Assembly: GCF_003368325.1 (NCBI RefSeq)
Contig: NZ_CP031466.1
Location: 3,534,001 to 3,598,000 of the forward strand
Length of the DNA stretch: 64,000 nucleotides
Source: Paraburkholderia caffeinilytica
Lineage (GTDB): Bacteria; Pseudomonadota; Gammaproteobacteria; Burkholderiales; Burkholderiaceae
Direction: 5' to 3'
The translations under genes and the position numbers were made by a program. Numbering within the stretch: position 1 is the first letter of the stretch; each line of letters starts with the position of its first letter. Positions 1 through 8,640 of this stretch are shown here, one piece after another. A model generated the notes under the pieces. That model was not told the origin of the DNA and searched no databases. It saw nothing but the letters and a program-made list of their open reading frames with translations.

Positions 1-1466
1 GCCTCGATACTCGTGGCGAGACGTTGAGTAGCGGTTTCGATTTCGTCGTCGCTGAAACCGCCGAGACCCAGTATCAAACCCATCGGACCTTTTCCGTCGG
101 AATACATGGGGGACACCGCGCGCACGGCAACCCCGCTTTCGGCCGCCAACGACGCCACCGACCGGTCGTCGACGCCTCCTCCAAGCCAGAGCACGAGGTG
201 CATGCCCTGATCGCTTGGCTGCAACCAGGCGACCTCTCTCGGCAACACGCGCTCGAGCGTCTCGATGATGCACGCGCGGCGGTCCGCGTAGACGCCACGA
301 ATACGGCGGATGTGACGGTCCAGATGACCTTCCGCAATGAAGGCCGCCAGTACGTGTTGATCGGCGTTTGGCGGATTGCGATCCATGAGCACGCGCGCAC
401 CGCAGAAGGCCTCCACGAGGTTCGCCGGGACAACGGCATAGCCGAGCCGCAGTGACGGAAACAGGATCTTGCTGAAGGTGCCGAGATAGATCACGCGGTT
501 AGGATCGAGCCCCTGGAGCGACGGAAACGGATGTCCCGCGTAACGCAGTTCGCTGTCGTAGTCGTCTTCGACTACCCAGGCATTGTTTGAGCGGGCCCAT
601 GCCAACAGCGCATTGCGCCTCGCCATGCTCAATGGCATGCCCAACGGATACTGGTGCGACGATGTGACGAATGCCGCCCGCGCGTGCGGGGCCCGCCTGA
701 TACCTTCATCGACGTTGAGGCCCTCGGCGTCGACGGGTACCCGGATCATGCGCTCCGGACGGCCGGTGCTTTCCAGAATGGCAGTAATGCCCCGATAGGC
801 CGGGTCCTCCACCCATGCCGATGCGTCGTCGTCGAGCAGCACCTGGCAGGACAGGTAAAGACCCTGCTGGGTGCCGCTTGTGATGATCACCTGTTCAGCC
901 TCGCAGCGAACCGAGCGCGATTTCCTCACATAGTCGGCCACCGCTTCGCGCAGCGCCTGGGCCCCTTGCGGATCGCCATACCCAGCCGGAGCGCCGGGGC
1001 CGCGGGCACGCAGCCGGTTGCCGAGCCGGCGCCAGACGTCGTCCGGCGCGGCGGGGCCAATGGGTACCGAAACAGCGAACGGCGCTTGCGGTACGGCAGG
1101 AAACTGACGGGCAACCTGGGCGAACAGGCGAGCGCGCTCTGGAAGCGGGGCAGCTTCAACGGATGAGGAACGCCCGCGGGTGTCGGCAGGCGGCGTCAAC
1201 GATTGCGCCACGCGCGTGTCGGCGCCAGGATGCGATTGCAGAAAACCTTCGGCGATCAGTTGTTCGAATGCCTCGACGACGGTGCCGCGGGCAACATGCA
1301 ACGACGCAGCCAACGTGCGCGTGGATGGGAGCGCCTCGCCGGGTTTGAGGTCGCCACGGCGAACGGCGTCGCGAAGTGCCTGCGCGAGCTGGCGGCCCAA
1401 ATTACCCGCGGCTCGATCCAGCATGCCGATCGACGGCACCTCCACCGCTTTCGGTTTGCGCGCCAT
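1..1466 (-). CDS. MocR/PdxR-type GntR regulator with aminotransferase-like domain (partial)
   Basis: Read on the minus strand from ATG at 1466, the frame stays open to the window edge, so the C-terminus is cut off. Residues ~15-80 form a GntR winged helix (LKPGEALPSTRTLAASLHVA, then RGTVVEAFEQL). The rest is a fold-type I aminotransferase-like domain with GYGDPQGAQALREAVADY and a probable PLP lysine in YLGTFSKILFPSLRLGY. MocR proteins sense PLP or amino compounds and control a divergent neighbour. Here that neighbour is a paiB-like gene 163 bp away, with a 10-bp inverted repeat in between. The family call is firm; effector and target are inferred. Confidence 0.9.
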   Translation of the reverse strand, partial: MARKPKAVEVPSIGMLDRAAGNLGRQLAQALRDAVRRGDLKPGEALPSTRTLAASLHVARGTVVEAFEQLIAEGFLQSHPGADTRVAQSLTPPADTRGRSSSVEAAPLPERARLFAQVARQFPAVPQAPFAVSVPIGPAAPDDVWRRLGNRLRARGPGAPAGYGDPQGAQALREAVADYVRKSRSVRCEAEQVIITSGTQQGLYLSCQVLLDDDASAWVEDPAYRGITAILESTGRPERMIRVPVDAEGLNVDEGIRRAPHARAAFVTSSHQYPLGMPLSMARRNALLAWARSNNAWVVEDDYDSELRYAGHPFPSLQGLDPNRVIYLGTFSKILFPSLRLGYAVVPANLVEAFCGARVLMDRNPPNADQHVLAAFIAEGHLDRHIRRIRGVYADRRACIIETLERVLPREVAWLQPSDQGMHLVLWLGGGVDDRSVASLAAESGVAVRAVSPMYSDGKGPMGLILGLGGFSDDEIETATQRLATSIE

Positions 1467-1492
1467 GAATTTCTGGTCCAAAGAAAATGATC

Positions 1493-1522
1493 CAAACTGG
1501 TTCTACAATATAAACCAGTTTG
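1493..1522. promoter_or_regulatory. 10-bp inverted repeat between the mocR-like and paiB-like genes
   Basis: CAAACTGGTT at 1493-1502 is matched perfectly by AACCAGTTTG at 1513-1522, with a 10-nt AT-rich spacer containing TATAAA-like bases. It lies in the divergent intergenic region, 27 bp from the regulator's start codon. A dyad with CTGG/CCAG cores fits a MocR-type operator overlapping the promoter. The repeat is seen directly; its function is inferred. Confidence 0.6.
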
Positions 1523-1629
1523 CCTCCACAATTCTTTGCAGGCGTGGGGTCCTGCGATACGCGGGTCTGCCGCGCCGGCGTTGCCTGAAATGAGGGTTAG
1601 CGCATCGCTGCACGTATCACGGAGCCTAT

Positions 1630-2292
1630 ATGTACGTACCGAAGCATTTCGACGAGCCGCGCCCTGAGGTTCTGCACACGCTGATCGCGGAGAATCCGCT
1701 TGGCATTCTGTTCACGCATGGCAAAAGCGGTCTGGACGCCAATCACATCCCGTTTGATCTGAAAGCGGGCGAAGGCGCGTGTGGCGTCCTTCACGCCCAC
1801 GTCGCTCGCGCCAATCCGGTCTGGCAGGACGTGGCCAACGGGGACGAGGTGCTGGTCGTGTTCCGCGCGGGCGACGCCTACATCTCGCCCACCTGGTATC
1901 CGAGCAAGCACGAGTTTCACAAGCAGGTGCCGACATGGAACTACAGGGTGGTCCACGCTCATGGCCGGGTGACCATCCGCGACGACGAGCGCTACGTTCG
2001 CGGACTGGTGGCCCGCCTCACGCGAACCCATGAAGCGTCCCAGCCCCATCCGTGGAAGATGACGGATAGCGCGAGCGACTACATCGACGCGATGCTCAAG
2101 GCGATCGTTGGCGTCGAGATCGAAATCACCCGGCTGGTCGGGAAGATCAAGCTCAGCCAGAACAAGGAGGTGCGGGATATACAGGGAGCCGGCGCCGCCC
2201 TCAACGAACAGGGGGAAAACGTGATCGGCGGAGCCATGCTCGAGTACGCCGCGATAAAGAGCGCCATAAAGGCCGACGATTCCCCCGCCTGA
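1630..2292 (+). CDS. PaiB-like FMN-binding negative regulator family protein
   Basis: A 220-aa protein opening MYVPKHFDEPRPEVLHTLI, followed by LGILFTHGKSGLDANHIPFD; both are characteristic of the PaiB family (FMN-binding split barrel). Its length matches the usual ~200-220 aa. The related Bacillus PaiB is linked to degradative-enzyme repression and polyamine metabolism, but many proteobacterial members are uncharacterised, perhaps flavin-dependent detoxifying enzymes. An ACGGAG ribosome site lies just upstream. It is divergent from the MocR-type gene, which is its probable regulator. No mutation or truncation was seen. Confidence 0.88.
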   Translation: MYVPKHFDEPRPEVLHTLIAENPLGILFTHGKSGLDANHIPFDLKAGEGACGVLHAHVARANPVWQDVANGDEVLVVFRAGDAYISPTWYPSKHEFHKQVPTWNYRVVHAHGRVTIRDDERYVRGLVARLTRTHEASQPHPWKMTDSASDYIDAMLKAIVGVEIEITRLVGKIKLSQNKEVRDIQGAGAALNEQGENVIGGAMLEYAAIKSAIKADDSPA

Positions 2293-2298
2293 CGCTCG

Positions 2299-2925
2299 TC
2301 AAAAACACGGCCTCTGATGATGTTCAGCGGACGCCGTGGCGGCGAGGAGATGCTCGCGGCCCTCGTCGAGAATTTCGTCTGCAAGCGCCGGGTCAACGTC
2401 TGCAACGGCGCGCGAAAGCAACAGCGTACCGACCATCTGACTGAACAGCGTGATCGCCTTCTTGCGGCTGGCTTCGCTGCTTCCCTCCGTCTCTTCGATG
2501 ACTTTGGCGAATCGTTCGAGGTTCGCCGCGAGACCTTGTGCGTAAGCGCCGCGGGCGGCGTCGTCGAACCGGCGGGCGTCGCCGACAAAACCCGACCAGG
2601 GGCAGCCCGCCTCGATATTCGCGCGATGCTCGGGTGACAGGTACCACTCAATGTTGTACTTGACCGGGTCAGCGTCAGCTGACCTCGCGTGTTCGAATAG
2701 GGCGGCGTAAGCCTCGCCCCCTTCTTCCATCGCCTTTTCCATCACCGCGGCGACCAGCGCGTCTTTTGACTTGAAGTGGTTGTAGAAACCGCCTTGCGTG
2801 AAGCCTGCCGCCTTCATCAGTTCGGCGAGCCCGACCGCATCGACCCCGCGCTCGCGAAACAGCTTCTCAGCCGCTGTCACGATCGCGTGCCGGTTTTCCA
2901 CTGCCTGCTGCCTCGAAACACCCAC
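2299..2925 (-). CDS. TetR/AcrR family transcriptional regulator
   Basis: About 208 aa from a GTG at 2925 that is preceded by GGGAGGG; an upstream TTG/ATG-type extension to 2961 has no comparable ribosome site. The N-terminal helix-turn-helix is classic TetR (IVTAAEKLFRERGVDAVGL, then FTQGGFYNHFKSKDALV). The C-terminal ligand-binding part resembles the TetR_C group found beside SDR and SnoaL-like genes. It is divergent from the SnoaL-SDR pair. Palindromes with TGACA/TGTCA cores in the intergenic region are likely its operators, so it probably represses itself and the pair. Confidence 0.88.
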   Translation of the reverse strand: MGVSRQQAVENRHAIVTAAEKLFRERGVDAVGLAELMKAAGFTQGGFYNHFKSKDALVAAVMEKAMEEGGEAYAALFEHARSADADPVKYNIEWYLSPEHRANIEAGCPWSGFVGDARRFDDAARGAYAQGLAANLERFAKVIEETEGSSEASRKKAITLFSQMVGTLLLSRAVADVDPALADEILDEGREHLLAATASAEHHQRPCF

Positions 2926-2974
2926 TTTCCCTCCCTTCGGCCGACAACGACCCAATAACACCCATCAAAAAATA

Positions 2975-3050
2975 CAATGTCGATCACCATTGACATTGGC
3001 GGGGTGGGCGCCCACAATCCATTTCAATGACAATGTCATTCACCATTGTC
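2975..3050. promoter_or_regulatory. Cluster of TetR-like operator palindromes
   Basis: Three overlapping dyads share the core CAATG/TGTCA. CAATGTC 2975-2981 pairs with GACATTG 2992-2998. AATGACA 3026-3032 pairs with TGTCATT 3034-3040 around a single central base. GACAATG 3029-3035 also pairs with CATTGTC 3044-3050. They fill the divergent space between the TetR gene and the SnoaL-like gene. Operator function is inferred from position and symmetry. Confidence 0.65.
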
Positions 3051-3153
3051 TTGAGTATAGCCTTCTTTACCTGAATGTCCAGGCGGCAGGAGGCACAACG
3101 GCTAATCGACGCCCGACCGCGTCGTTACCTCACTCCTCAAAGAGGATCTCAGC

Positions 3154-3555
3154 ATGACGAAGACAACTTCTGAGCAGAACAAGGCGCTCGTACTGGAAGC
3201 ATTCGACACCCTGTTCAACAAGCGCGACTACGCGGCAGCCGAGCGCTTCTGGTCCGACCGCTACATCCAGCATAGCGCCCATATCGCGCCGGGACGCGAC
3301 GGCCTGTTCGACCTGATCCGCACGCTGCCCGATACCTTGCGTTACGAGAACCAGCTGATCCTGGCCGAGGGCGACTATGTCATTGCACATGGGCGTTTCT
3401 CGGGACACGGCCGGCCCGCTGCGTGGATTGCAGCCGACGTCGTCCGCTTTGAAGACGGCAAGCTTGCCGAGCACTGGGACGTGCTTCAGGACGAAGCGAC
3501 ACGGGCCGAATCAGCGAGCGGTCTGCCGATGTTCGGCGACCGCTTCCCCGGCTAA
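3154..3555 (+). CDS. SnoaL-like / NTF2-fold protein
   Basis: A 133-aa protein with the NTF2-like layout of small polyketide-cyclase-like enzymes: N-terminal helix (EQNKALVLEAFDTLFNKRDY), then WSDRYIQHSAHIAPGRDGL and a C-terminal strand with FEDGKLAEHWDVLQDE. The family includes cyclases, isomerases and scavenging proteins, and the substrate cannot be read from sequence. AAAGAGGA precedes the start. The SDR gene begins 48 bp downstream on the same strand, so the two are probably cotranscribed under TetR control. Confidence 0.85.
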   Translation: MTKTTSEQNKALVLEAFDTLFNKRDYAAAERFWSDRYIQHSAHIAPGRDGLFDLIRTLPDTLRYENQLILAEGDYVIAHGRFSGHGRPAAWIAADVVRFEDGKLAEHWDVLQDEATRAESASGLPMFGDRFPG

Positions 3556-3603
3556 CCACGCCAGCCTTATCGACAGCAAATCAACTTCATCAGGACTACG
3601 ATC

Positions 3604-4359
3604 ATGAAACTTACCGGAAACACGATCTTCATCACGGGCGGCGGTTCGGGCATTGGCCGCGGGCTTGCCGAGGCGCTCCACAAGCGCGGCAATAAGGTCA
3701 TCATCAGCGGGCGCCGGCGCGGCCATCTCGACGAGGTGGTGGCGGCGAATCCCGGCATGGCTGCAATCGAGCTCGACATTACCGACCCGGCCAGCATCGA
3801 GAAAGTCGCGGCGCAACTGATCGCGGACTATCCCGATCTCAACGTGCTGATCAACAACGCGGGGATCATGCAGCCTGATCAGGCGGGCGGCCACATCGAC
3901 GACGCGCTGATGGTGTCCACCATCACGACCAATCTCATGGGGCCGATCCGCATGACGTCGGCGCTGCTCGACCACCTCAAGACCAAAAACGACGCTGTGG
4001 TTGCCTACACGAGCTCGGTGCTCGCTTTCGTTCCGTTGGCCGTGACGTCCGTGTATTCGTCGACCAAGGCGGCGCTGCATTCGTACATTCTCTCGCAACG
4101 CTTCATGCTGCGGAACACGAAGGTTCGCGTGCTCGAGATCGCACCGCCCTGGGTGCGCACGGATCTGATGAACAGCCGCGAGGCCGAACAGGCGATGCCG
4201 CTTGGCGCCTTCATCGACGAAACGATTGCCGTGCTCGGAACGGATGCGGATGAAGTTCTGGTTGAAGGCGCGAAGCAGTTCCGCGCGAACCCGGGACCCG
4301 GTGAGCATGATTTCGTCAATGGCTTTAATGCGCAGATGACGGAAGTGTTCAGTGGGTAA
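3604..4359 (+). CDS. SDR family oxidoreductase (DltE-like)
   Basis: A 251-aa classical short-chain dehydrogenase. The cofactor motif TGGGSGIG is at residues 11-18, NNAG at 84-87 and catalytic Y151xxxK155 (YSSTK), with a serine pair just before. An arginine-rich SGRRRG after beta-2 suggests NADP(H) preference. The C-terminus (ANPGPGEHDFVNGFNAQMTEVF) resembles DltE-type SDRs often found with TetR regulators. Cotranscribed with the SnoaL-like gene; substrate unknown. A 443-aa antisense reading frame here is a shadow. Confidence 0.9.
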   Translation: MKLTGNTIFITGGGSGIGRGLAEALHKRGNKVIISGRRRGHLDEVVAANPGMAAIELDITDPASIEKVAAQLIADYPDLNVLINNAGIMQPDQAGGHIDDALMVSTITTNLMGPIRMTSALLDHLKTKNDAVVAYTSSVLAFVPLAVTSVYSSTKAALHSYILSQRFMLRNTKVRVLEIAPPWVRTDLMNSREAEQAMPLGAFIDETIAVLGTDADEVLVEGAKQFRANPGPGEHDFVNGFNAQMTEVFSG

Positions 4360-4487
4360 ATGACGGCTTGCCTGCGAGATACGTGACGCAGGCAAGTCGG
4401 CACCCATCCGGTGACGGAGCCATCGAGGTTCGCCTTGCTGGGCGATCGCGGATTGCGGATGGTGGGCGGAGGTGGCGTGACACCCGC

Positions 4488-5405
4488 TCAACGTCCGCCA
4501 TCCCGATCCCACGGCGGCACGCCGCCGAACGCCTCGACCAGGAAATCGACCACCGCGCGGATCTTGGCGCTCAGATGCCGGCGGCTCGGATACAACGCGA
4601 GTATGTCGATGTCGGGCAGGCGATACTCGGGCAATACCTGAACCAGCTTGCCGGCGCGCAGGTCGTTGCCGATCAGAAAGGTGGGTTGCCAGATCACGCC
4701 TTGCCCGGCGAGCGCCGCCGCGCGCGCCGTATCGCCATTGTTGGTATGCATCTGACAGTCGACCTTCACGGTGTGAGCCTTGGTGTCGCTGTCGATCAAT
4801 TGCCACTCGTCGCCGGTGGCGGCGTACGAATAGCCGATGCATTGATGCTCGATCAAGTCAGCTGGCGTTGCGGGGTATCCGCAACGCGCCAGGTAGGCTG
4901 GCGACGCACACAGGATGTTTCTCGACGTCGCCAGCTTGCGGGCCGCGTGGCTCGTCGAACCGGCGCGCGAGATGCGAATGGCGAGGTCGTAGCCTTCCTC
5001 GACGATATCGACGACACGGTCGATCAGCGCGACATCGAGTTCCACGCCGGGATATCGGCGCATGAACTCGGGCCATAGCGGCGCCAGATGCAGAATGCCA
5101 AAGCTCACGGGCGCATTGATGCGCAACCGGCCGCGCGGTTCGACCGATGCCGACGACACAAGCCCCTCAGTCTCGGCGACGTCGTCGAGAATCGATTTGC
5201 AGCGGGCGTAAAGGGTTTCGCCGCCCTCGGTGAGCGACAGCCTGCGTGAGGTGCGATTCAGCAGGCGCGTGCCGAGGTGCGCTTCCAGCTCATTCACGTA
5301 GCGGGTCACGTTGGCGGGCGACGTCTCGAGCGCATCGGCGGCGCGCGTGAAGCTGCCGCGGCTCACCACGGTCACGAAGACTTCATAAGCGCGCAGCCGG
5401 TCCAT
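4488..5405 (-). CDS. LysR family transcriptional regulator
   Basis: About 305 aa from ATG at 5405 (MDRLRAYEVFVTVVSRGSF), with a G-rich ribosome site (GGGGGG) just upstream. A TTG four codons earlier is inside that site. The N-terminal winged helix ends ETSPANVTRYVNELEAHL and is followed by a periplasmic-binding-like effector domain. It belongs to the DsdA/CrgA-like LysR group. It is divergent from the SDR at 5548, with a 23-bp dyad between them, and probably regulates that gene. Confidence 0.9.
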   Translation of the reverse strand: MDRLRAYEVFVTVVSRGSFTRAADALETSPANVTRYVNELEAHLGTRLLNRTSRRLSLTEGGETLYARCKSILDDVAETEGLVSSASVEPRGRLRINAPVSFGILHLAPLWPEFMRRYPGVELDVALIDRVVDIVEEGYDLAIRISRAGSTSHAARKLATSRNILCASPAYLARCGYPATPADLIEHQCIGYSYAATGDEWQLIDSDTKAHTVKVDCQMHTNNGDTARAAALAGQGVIWQPTFLIGNDLRAGKLVQVLPEYRLPDIDILALYPSRRHLSAKIRAVVDFLVEAFGGVPPWDRDGGR

Positions 5406-5419
5406 ATTCCCCCCCAACG

Positions 5420-5442
5420 ATCATTCACAAATACTGAATGAT
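5420..5442. promoter_or_regulatory. Inverted repeat, probable LysR box
   Basis: ATCATTCA (5420-5427) and TGAATGAT (5435-5442) are perfect 8-bp arms around 7 bases, 14 bp upstream of the LysR start codon and ~105 bp from the divergent SDR. Length and T..A symmetry fit a LysR recognition site. Regulatory role is inferred. Confidence 0.55.
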
Positions 5443-5547
5443 ATACCCATGTTTTGAGCCTTCCTGCGTGAGTGACTGAAGCCTATATTGCTTCTCACGG
5501 ACCAAGGCACTGGGCACTGGTCGACACACTGCAGCAGGAGATTGAAC

Positions 5548-6312
5548 ATGCAACGCTTATCAGGAAAAGTCGCCATCGTCACGGGCGCAAGCGCGGGAAT
5601 TGGCCGCGCCACCGCAAAACTGTTCGCCGCGGAAGGCGCAAAAGTGGTGCTCGCGGCGCGCCGCGAAGCCGAACTTGAAACGCTCGCTGCCGAGATCGTC
5701 AGCGAAGGTGGTGAGGTCGCGTTTCTGGCGGGCGACGTGCAGTCGGAGGAGTTCGCGAAAGCGCTGGTCGCGCTCGCCGTCAGCCGCTTCGGGCGACTCG
5801 ACATCGCCTATAACAACGCCGGCACTCTCGGCGAAATGGGCACGAGCACGGGCGTCTCGGAAGCAGGCTGGTCGGCCGCATTGGCGACCAATCTGACGAG
5901 CGCCTTTTTGGGTGCGAAACACCAGATCCCCGAAATGCTGAAGCAAGGTGGTGGATCGATCATCTTCACGTCGACGTTCGTGGGTTATTCATTCGCGTTC
6001 CCGGGCACCGCGGCCTACGCCGCGAGCAAGGCCGGCCTGATTGGGCTGACGCAGGCGCTTGCTGCCGAGTATGGGCCGCAAGGTGTGCGCGTCAACGCGA
6101 TTCTGCCGGGTGCCGTGGACACACCGATGTATCGCGACATGAACGACACCGCCGAGTCGCAGGCTTTCGTGACCGGATTGCATGCGCTCAAGCGGGTCGC
6201 ACGGCCGGAAGAACTCGCCCGTTCGGTGCTTTATCTCGCGTCCGATGACTCGTCCTTTGTGACCGGCACGGCTTCGCTGGTCGATGGCGGCGCGTCGATA
6301 ACGCGTACGTGA
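5548..6312 (+). CDS. SDR family oxidoreductase
   Basis: A 254-aa classical SDR. The ATG at 5548 follows AGGAG by 8 nt; an in-frame extension to 5488 lacks such a site. TGASAGIG is at residues 12-19, NNAG at 89-92 and YAASK at 157-161. The C-terminus (SVLYLASDDSSFVTGTASLVDGGASI) is typical of FabG-like or glucose-dehydrogenase-like members. ARR after beta-2 suggests NADP(H). The substrate is unknown. Flanking LysR genes on both sides are candidate regulators; the divergent one is more likely. Confidence 0.9.
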   Translation: MQRLSGKVAIVTGASAGIGRATAKLFAAEGAKVVLAARREAELETLAAEIVSEGGEVAFLAGDVQSEEFAKALVALAVSRFGRLDIAYNNAGTLGEMGTSTGVSEAGWSAALATNLTSAFLGAKHQIPEMLKQGGGSIIFTSTFVGYSFAFPGTAAYAASKAGLIGLTQALAAEYGPQGVRVNAILPGAVDTPMYRDMNDTAESQAFVTGLHALKRVARPEELARSVLYLASDDSSFVTGTASLVDGGASITRT

Positions 6313-6334
6313 TTGCTTTGACGGCGTCCGATGT

Positions 6335-7267
6335 TCAGGATGCCTTGTTTGAAGAGATCGCCGGGCGGCTCTTCACATGATCGATGAAGGCGCGCAGCTT
6401 CGGCGTGATCTGCCGACGGCTCGGATAGTAGAGAAACACGCCCGGTGTCACCGGCGCGAAGGGTTCCAGTACCTGCACCAGTTTGCCCGCTCGCAACCCG
6501 TCGGCGACCAACGGCTCGGGGAGCTGGGCAAGCCCCATGCCTTCGACGGCCCCGCCAAGCATGGTGGGGAAATCGTGGGCGATGAGGGGGCCGGATACGG
6601 CGATCTCGACCGCCTGGCCGTTGTCGTTGAACGACCATAGCGCGAGCGCGCCGCTGGACCGCCGCCATCGCAAGCACGCGTGCTGGCGCAGATCGTCCGT
6701 GTGCCTGGGCGGGCTGCGCCCCGCGAAGTAGGCGGGGCTGCCGACAACGACAAGACGAAACGGCGGCGTCAACGGCACGGCGACCATGTCGGCGTCGACG
6801 AACTGACCCAGCCGGATACCGGCGTCGAACCCTTCCGCTGCAAGATCGACCAGTTCCTTGCTGGTGGCGATCTCCACTTCGACCTCGGGATAAGCCTGGC
6901 AGAAGGAGGCGATCACAGGTTCCAGCAGGATGGGCACCACCGCGCGCGGCACGGAAAGACGCAACAATCCGGCGGGCCGCTGGCCAAGTCCGCGCGCAAC
7001 CTCGCTCGCGGCGATCAGCTCCTCGAAGGCGGGCTTTGCTTGCGAAAGAAACCGCTCGCCGGCTTCGGTCAGGCCGACACTACGCGTGGTGCGTATGAAG
7101 AGCGCTGCGCCAATGCGCGCTTCGAGTGCACGCACCGTCTGGCTGACGGCGGACGGCGTCACCCCGAGTTCCGCGGCTGCCCGGCGAAAACTGCGATGCT
7201 GGGCAACGCTCAGAAACGCCTCCACGCCGTCGAGCGCACCCTGCCTGACTGTGAAGTTCTGCTTCAT
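6335..7267 (-). CDS. LysR family transcriptional regulator
   Basis: A 310-aa regulator with N-terminal helix-turn-helix (RSFRRAAAELGVTPSAVSQT, then RTTRSVGLTEAGERFL) and a complete effector domain ending in LYYPSRRQITPKLRAFIDH, which marks the CrgA/AaeR-like subgroup. It is convergent with the SDR at its 3' end (22-bp gap) and divergent from a small membrane-protein gene 96 bp away, its most likely target. Confidence 0.9.
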   Translation of the reverse strand: MKQNFTVRQGALDGVEAFLSVAQHRSFRRAAAELGVTPSAVSQTVRALEARIGAALFIRTTRSVGLTEAGERFLSQAKPAFEELIAASEVARGLGQRPAGLLRLSVPRAVVPILLEPVIASFCQAYPEVEVEIATSKELVDLAAEGFDAGIRLGQFVDADMVAVPLTPPFRLVVVGSPAYFAGRSPPRHTDDLRQHACLRWRRSSGALALWSFNDNGQAVEIAVSGPLIAHDFPTMLGGAVEGMGLAQLPEPLVADGLRAGKLVQVLEPFAPVTPGVFLYYPSRRQITPKLRAFIDHVKSRPAISSNKAS

Positions 7268-7363
7268 AGCCCGTCAACATTGTGATGAATAGTCGCTCGC
7301 GAAAGGCCATGGTACACCTACGCTATTCCTCAACGCGGCTGGCAACACCTGACTGGAGGCAAC

Positions 7364-7867
7364 ATGTCACCGGACCTTCTCTTCCAATTGCAACTCGTTC
7401 TGGGGTATGTCGCCGGGCTGCTTTGCTTCCGCGTCTACGCCTGGCCGAAACTCAAGTCGATGGATCCGTTCGACGCGCAACGCGCCATCGCCACCTTGCA
7501 CAGCTTCCGATTCTTCGGTCTGGTCTTCATTCTGCCGGGCGTCGTCAGTCCCGATCTGCCTGCCAGCTTCGCCGTGTTCGCCGCATACGGCGACTTCGCA
7601 ACGGGCGTTCTGGCGATGCTGGCGCTACTCACGGCACGAGTGCGCCAACTCTTCTGGTCGTTCGTCGTCGCCTTCAATCTTGTGGGAACGGCCGACCTCA
7701 TCCTCGACTACGCCCACGCTATCCAGTCCGATCTTCCCGCGCATGCGGGCGAATTCGGCGCGACGTATGCGATTCCGATCATCTACGTGCCTGTGCTGAT
7801 GATTACGCATGTGGCCGCCTTCTATCTGCTGCTGCGCTCTCAGTTCAAGGCGGTTCGGAGCTATTGA
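7364..7867 (+). CDS. Small integral membrane protein
   Basis: A 167-aa protein with four or five hydrophobic segments (LLFQLQLVLGYVAGLLCF, FFGLVFILPGVV, FATGVLAMLALLTA, FWSFVVAFNLVGTADLILDY, IIYVPVLMITHVAAFYLLL), so probably inner membrane. No catalytic motif was recognised and the function is unknown. An AGGCAAC-type site precedes ATG 7364. A longer frame from 7282 that overlaps it is a shadow here. Divergent from a LysR gene. Confidence 0.75.
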   Translation: MSPDLLFQLQLVLGYVAGLLCFRVYAWPKLKSMDPFDAQRAIATLHSFRFFGLVFILPGVVSPDLPASFAVFAAYGDFATGVLAMLALLTARVRQLFWSFVVAFNLVGTADLILDYAHAIQSDLPAHAGEFGATYAIPIIYVPVLMITHVAAFYLLLRSQFKAVRSY

Positions 7868-7956
7868 TCTTTCCGTCGGTCATCGCTCAAGCTTTGGCGT
7901 TTGCGCGCCGTTATACGGTTTACAACCGCACAAGCTCAGGCAGCAGGGGACAGGCG

Positions 7957-8289
7957 ATGAACGACGATGAGCGTCTTAGGCGTGAATTTTATGTAAACAC
8001 GGCCTCCTATTGCCGGGTGATGGGCGTCGTCTCGGCCGTCACCTTCGGTCTCTACCGGGTGGAAGGCGGGGGCACGGTGGGTATGCTTTCCGTTCGCTGG
8101 GAAAAACTGGGCAATGAGGTCGTACCGCAACTGCATGCTTACTATGACAGTTGGCGCGTTCTCGCTTCGTTCTCCGATGTGCTCGCCCGGATGAGCGAAG
8201 TGGCGGGGCCATCCTGCTCGCCTGATACCTTGTGTCAGATCCTGCTGGATTGTGGCTTCGTCGATCGGATCGAGACGAGCCGGGACTGA
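7957..8289 (+). CDS. Hypothetical protein (110 aa)
   Basis: The ATG at 7957 (MNDDERLRREFYVNTASYC) is preceded by GCAGGGGACAGG, giving a plausible ribosome site. The product is soluble-looking with three Cys and no recognised domain. The same frame remains open upstream to 7282, but that part is antisense-like in composition and overlaps the membrane-protein gene, so the internal start is preferred. Function unknown. Confidence 0.6.
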   Translation: MNDDERLRREFYVNTASYCRVMGVVSAVTFGLYRVEGGGTVGMLSVRWEKLGNEVVPQLHAYYDSWRVLASFSDVLARMSEVAGPSCSPDTLCQILLDCGFVDRIETSRD

Positions 8290-8353
8290 CTGGCGGCACT
8301 CAACCGTCGATCACTCGCGAGATATTAATCTTAATAGGAAGGAATTCGTAATC

Positions 8354-8557
8354 ATGTCAGTAACGGTTCGCGTCGAGTATCAGTATTGCCAGCACGGCAA
8401 GAAAGCAGTTCAGACAGGAAACGACCTGGTGACCGTGTCGGAGAATACCAACAGCGCGATCCTCGCTACGTTGCGGCTCCTGCATCCGCGTTGGGAATCG
8501 ATCAAGGTGCTCTCTGTGTCGTTGCCGACGTCGTCAGAAACGACCGAAAGCAATTAA
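8354..8557 (+). CDS. Hypothetical small protein (67 aa)
   Basis: Starts at ATG 8354 (MSVTVRVEYQYCQHGKKAVQ) after a strong AGGAAGGA site (8337-8344). The product is a short mixed beta/alpha protein with no family recognised. A perfect 17-bp stem-loop follows 16 bp after the stop, which supports a real, terminated transcription unit. Confidence 0.6.
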   Translation: MSVTVRVEYQYCQHGKKAVQTGNDLVTVSENTNSAILATLRLLHPRWESIKVLSVSLPTSSETTESN

Positions 8558-8573
8558 ACACAGCGTTGCCAGT

Positions 8574-8611
8574 GAAGCACGCCGCGCGGCATGAGCCGCG
8601 CGGCGTGCTTC
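8574..8611. terminator. Long GC-rich stem-loop between convergent genes
   Basis: A perfect 17-bp stem (8574-8590 with 8595-8611) closes on an ATGA loop; the core is GCCGCGCGGC. It lies between the 67-aa gene and the 3' end of the convergent phosphatase-family gene, so it can terminate both. The T-tract is weak (TT), so Rho-independence is not certain. Confidence 0.65.
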
Positions 8612-8640
8612 CGTTCGTCTAAGGTTCGTCGAAAGCTCGT

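Noticed and set aside
3511..4842. 443-aa minus-strand reading frame
   Set aside because: It is antisense to the SDR with clear SDR motifs; composition is Arg/His-rich and resembles no family.
7282..8289. 335-aa plus-strand frame
   Set aside because: Its first two thirds overlap the membrane-protein gene in another frame and are not protein-like; only the part from 7957 is kept.
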